DNA of 64,000 nt, from contig OZ253669.1 of assembly GCA_965263375.1 (NCBI GenBank), positions 2,232,001-2,296,000 on the forward strand. The letters run 5' to 3'. The notes beneath the pieces were generated by a model. That model saw only the letters and a program-made list of their open reading frames with translations. It was not told the DNA's origin and made no database searches. Source of the stretch: JAJFFW01 sp965263375 (GTDB taxonomy: Bacteria > Pseudomonadota > Alphaproteobacteria > Caulobacterales > Parvularculaceae). Position 1 is the first letter of the stretch; each line of letters begins with the position of its first letter. Positions 63,338 through 64,000 of the stretch are shown here, one piece after another. The translations under genes and the position numbers were made by a program.

Positions 63338-63484
63338 TGCCAGTAAGGCAATTAGCCGACAGCCATAGGGATAAGACTGTAATTATCCTTTGGTGACGGG
63401 CGCCGTTTGAAACGTCGCAGCGACAAGATGTTTCGCCTCAGGCCCTATCGCCGCTTATCACAAAACCACATATGATAGTGTAAT

Positions 63485-63565
63485 ATGAGCGCCCCCGTTA
63501 TATCCCTCAACGTTTCCAGCGTTATGGGACGGGATATCGCCTTTCATGGAGATATATCAACATGA
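63485..63565 (+). other. Possible 26-codon leader frame coupled to aox
   Basis: ATG at 63485 opens a 26-codon frame whose TGA overlaps the aox ATG as ATGA. No Shine-Dalgarno is visible before it, so it may be chance. If translated it would couple aox expression to passage through the leader. Confidence 0.25.
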
Positions 63566-64000
63566 CTGACTATCAAGTGCATCACAAAGCCAAAGGCCCG
63601 CGGGAAAATTTCGCTTTTGCGTTCGTTAAATTTCTTCGCTTCTTTGCAGACTTGTTCTTTCGCCAGCGTTATGGCCATCGCGCCGTTGTTTTGGAAACAG
63701 TCGCCGCCGTACCAGGTATGGTTGGCGGTTTACTGCAACACCTAAAATCGCTCCGCCATATTCGTGATGACCAGGGATGGATAAAAGAGCTTTTAGAAGA
63801 GGCCGAAAACGAACGCATGCACCTTATGACGTTTGTTGAAATTTCAAAGCCGACACTGTTTGAGCGTGTCTTAATCATGAGCGCCCAGGCGATCTTTTAT
63901 AATCTCTATTTCTTCCTATATCTGTTTTCACCAATCACGGCCCATCGGGTTGTCGGTTATTTTGAGGAAGAAGCAGTCACGAGTTACACGCACTATCTAG
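63562..64000 (+). CDS. aox: Alternative oxidase (partial, runs off right edge)
   Basis: The first 146 codons of a cyanide-insensitive ubiquinol oxidase, a membrane-associated di-iron enzyme. Di-iron ligands are seen in VVLETVAAVPGM (first Glu), EEAENERMHL (ExxH) and GYFEEEAVTSYTHYL (third Glu). GGAG lies nine bases upstream of the ATG. The frame is still open at the window end. Bacterial AOX lets electrons bypass cytochrome oxidases under nitric oxide, cyanide or redox stress. Confidence 0.93.
   Translation, partial: MTDYQVHHKAKGPRENFAFAFVKFLRFFADLFFRQRYGHRAVVLETVAAVPGMVGGLLQHLKSLRHIRDDQGWIKELLEEAENERMHLMTFVEISKPTLFERVLIMSAQAIFYNLYFFLYLFSPITAHRVVGYFEEEAVTSYTHYL

Noticed and set aside
1..64000. 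CRISPR arrays, tRNA, rRNA, transposons or prophage
   Set aside because: No regularly spaced repeats, no cloverleaf or CCA-type tRNA ends, no transposase or phage genes were seen; the only tandem repeat is the 11-bp one at 61608.

Overview
The window reads as a moderate-GC, densely coded chromosomal segment of a marine-type alphaproteobacterium. The support is the ECF sigma/ChrR pair with R. sphaeroides-like promoters, the split MetH module, the NasTS nitrate regulators, the ccmABCD/ccmE arrangement, and a large TonB-dependent receptor with a beta-propeller phytase. A Parvularculales/Hyphomonadaceae-like host is plausible but cannot be fixed from sequence alone. I see no rRNA, tRNA, CRISPR array, insertion sequence or prophage. 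Both edges cut genes: a serine hydrolase on the left and an alternative oxidase on the right.

Region by region. (1) 1-4.8 kb: a minus-strand operon (FAD amine-oxidase-like enzyme, DUF1365, serine hydrolase) divergent from rpoE-chrR. Both sides carry a promoter of the RpoE/ChrR singlet-oxygen type. (2) 4.8-14.8 kb: housekeeping and metabolic genes, including VanZ-like, a GalE-like epimerase lacking its catalytic lysine, a phosphoesterase, a sugar-type methyltransferase, argE, the homocysteine module of metH behind a perfect 20-bp palindrome, a double FKBP lipoprotein, uup and a nitroreductase. (3) 15-23 kb: a probable phosphorus-scavenging block with a hybrid kinase, a PstS-like binding protein, a flavin reductase, a phytase lipoprotein and its TonB receptor.

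(4) 24-27.4 kb is the most unusual region. It holds a PqqD(RRE)-HprK-like kinase fusion and a DUF-type nucleotidyltransferase, followed by two paralogous 78- and 83-residue peptides. Each peptide has an almost invariant Tat-like or leader-like N-terminal half and a strongly cationic, divergent C-terminal half. Each peptide gene has its own hairpin terminator. This looks like an undescribed peptide-maturation or export cassette.

(5) 27.7-34.6 kb: a three-gene operon (retropepsin-like protease, membrane inactive transglutaminase, ATP-grasp ligase), ung, a nucleoside hydrolase-ribokinase-FemAB group on the other strand, and a small membrane protein. (6) 34.9-49.2 kb: a complete nitrate assimilation operon: ABC importer (nrtA, nrtB, fused double ATPase), outer-membrane porin, nirBD, nasA, siroheme methyltransferase, and nasT-nasS. 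The leader carries two hexaloop hairpins that fit ANTAR targets, and a perfect intrinsic terminator sits just before nirB. (7) 49.2-52.3 kb: cytochrome c maturation genes ccmABCD and ccmE, then a decayed outer-membrane-protein fragment. (8) 52.8-63.2 kb: an acetate switch: DUF4212 plus SSF symporter, a CrbS-like transporter-kinase, a CrbR-like regulator, acs, and a divergent DcaP-like porin with short repeats between acs and the porin. (9) 63.56 kb to the end: alternative oxidase.

Gene products and functions are assigned by reading motifs. No database search was run.
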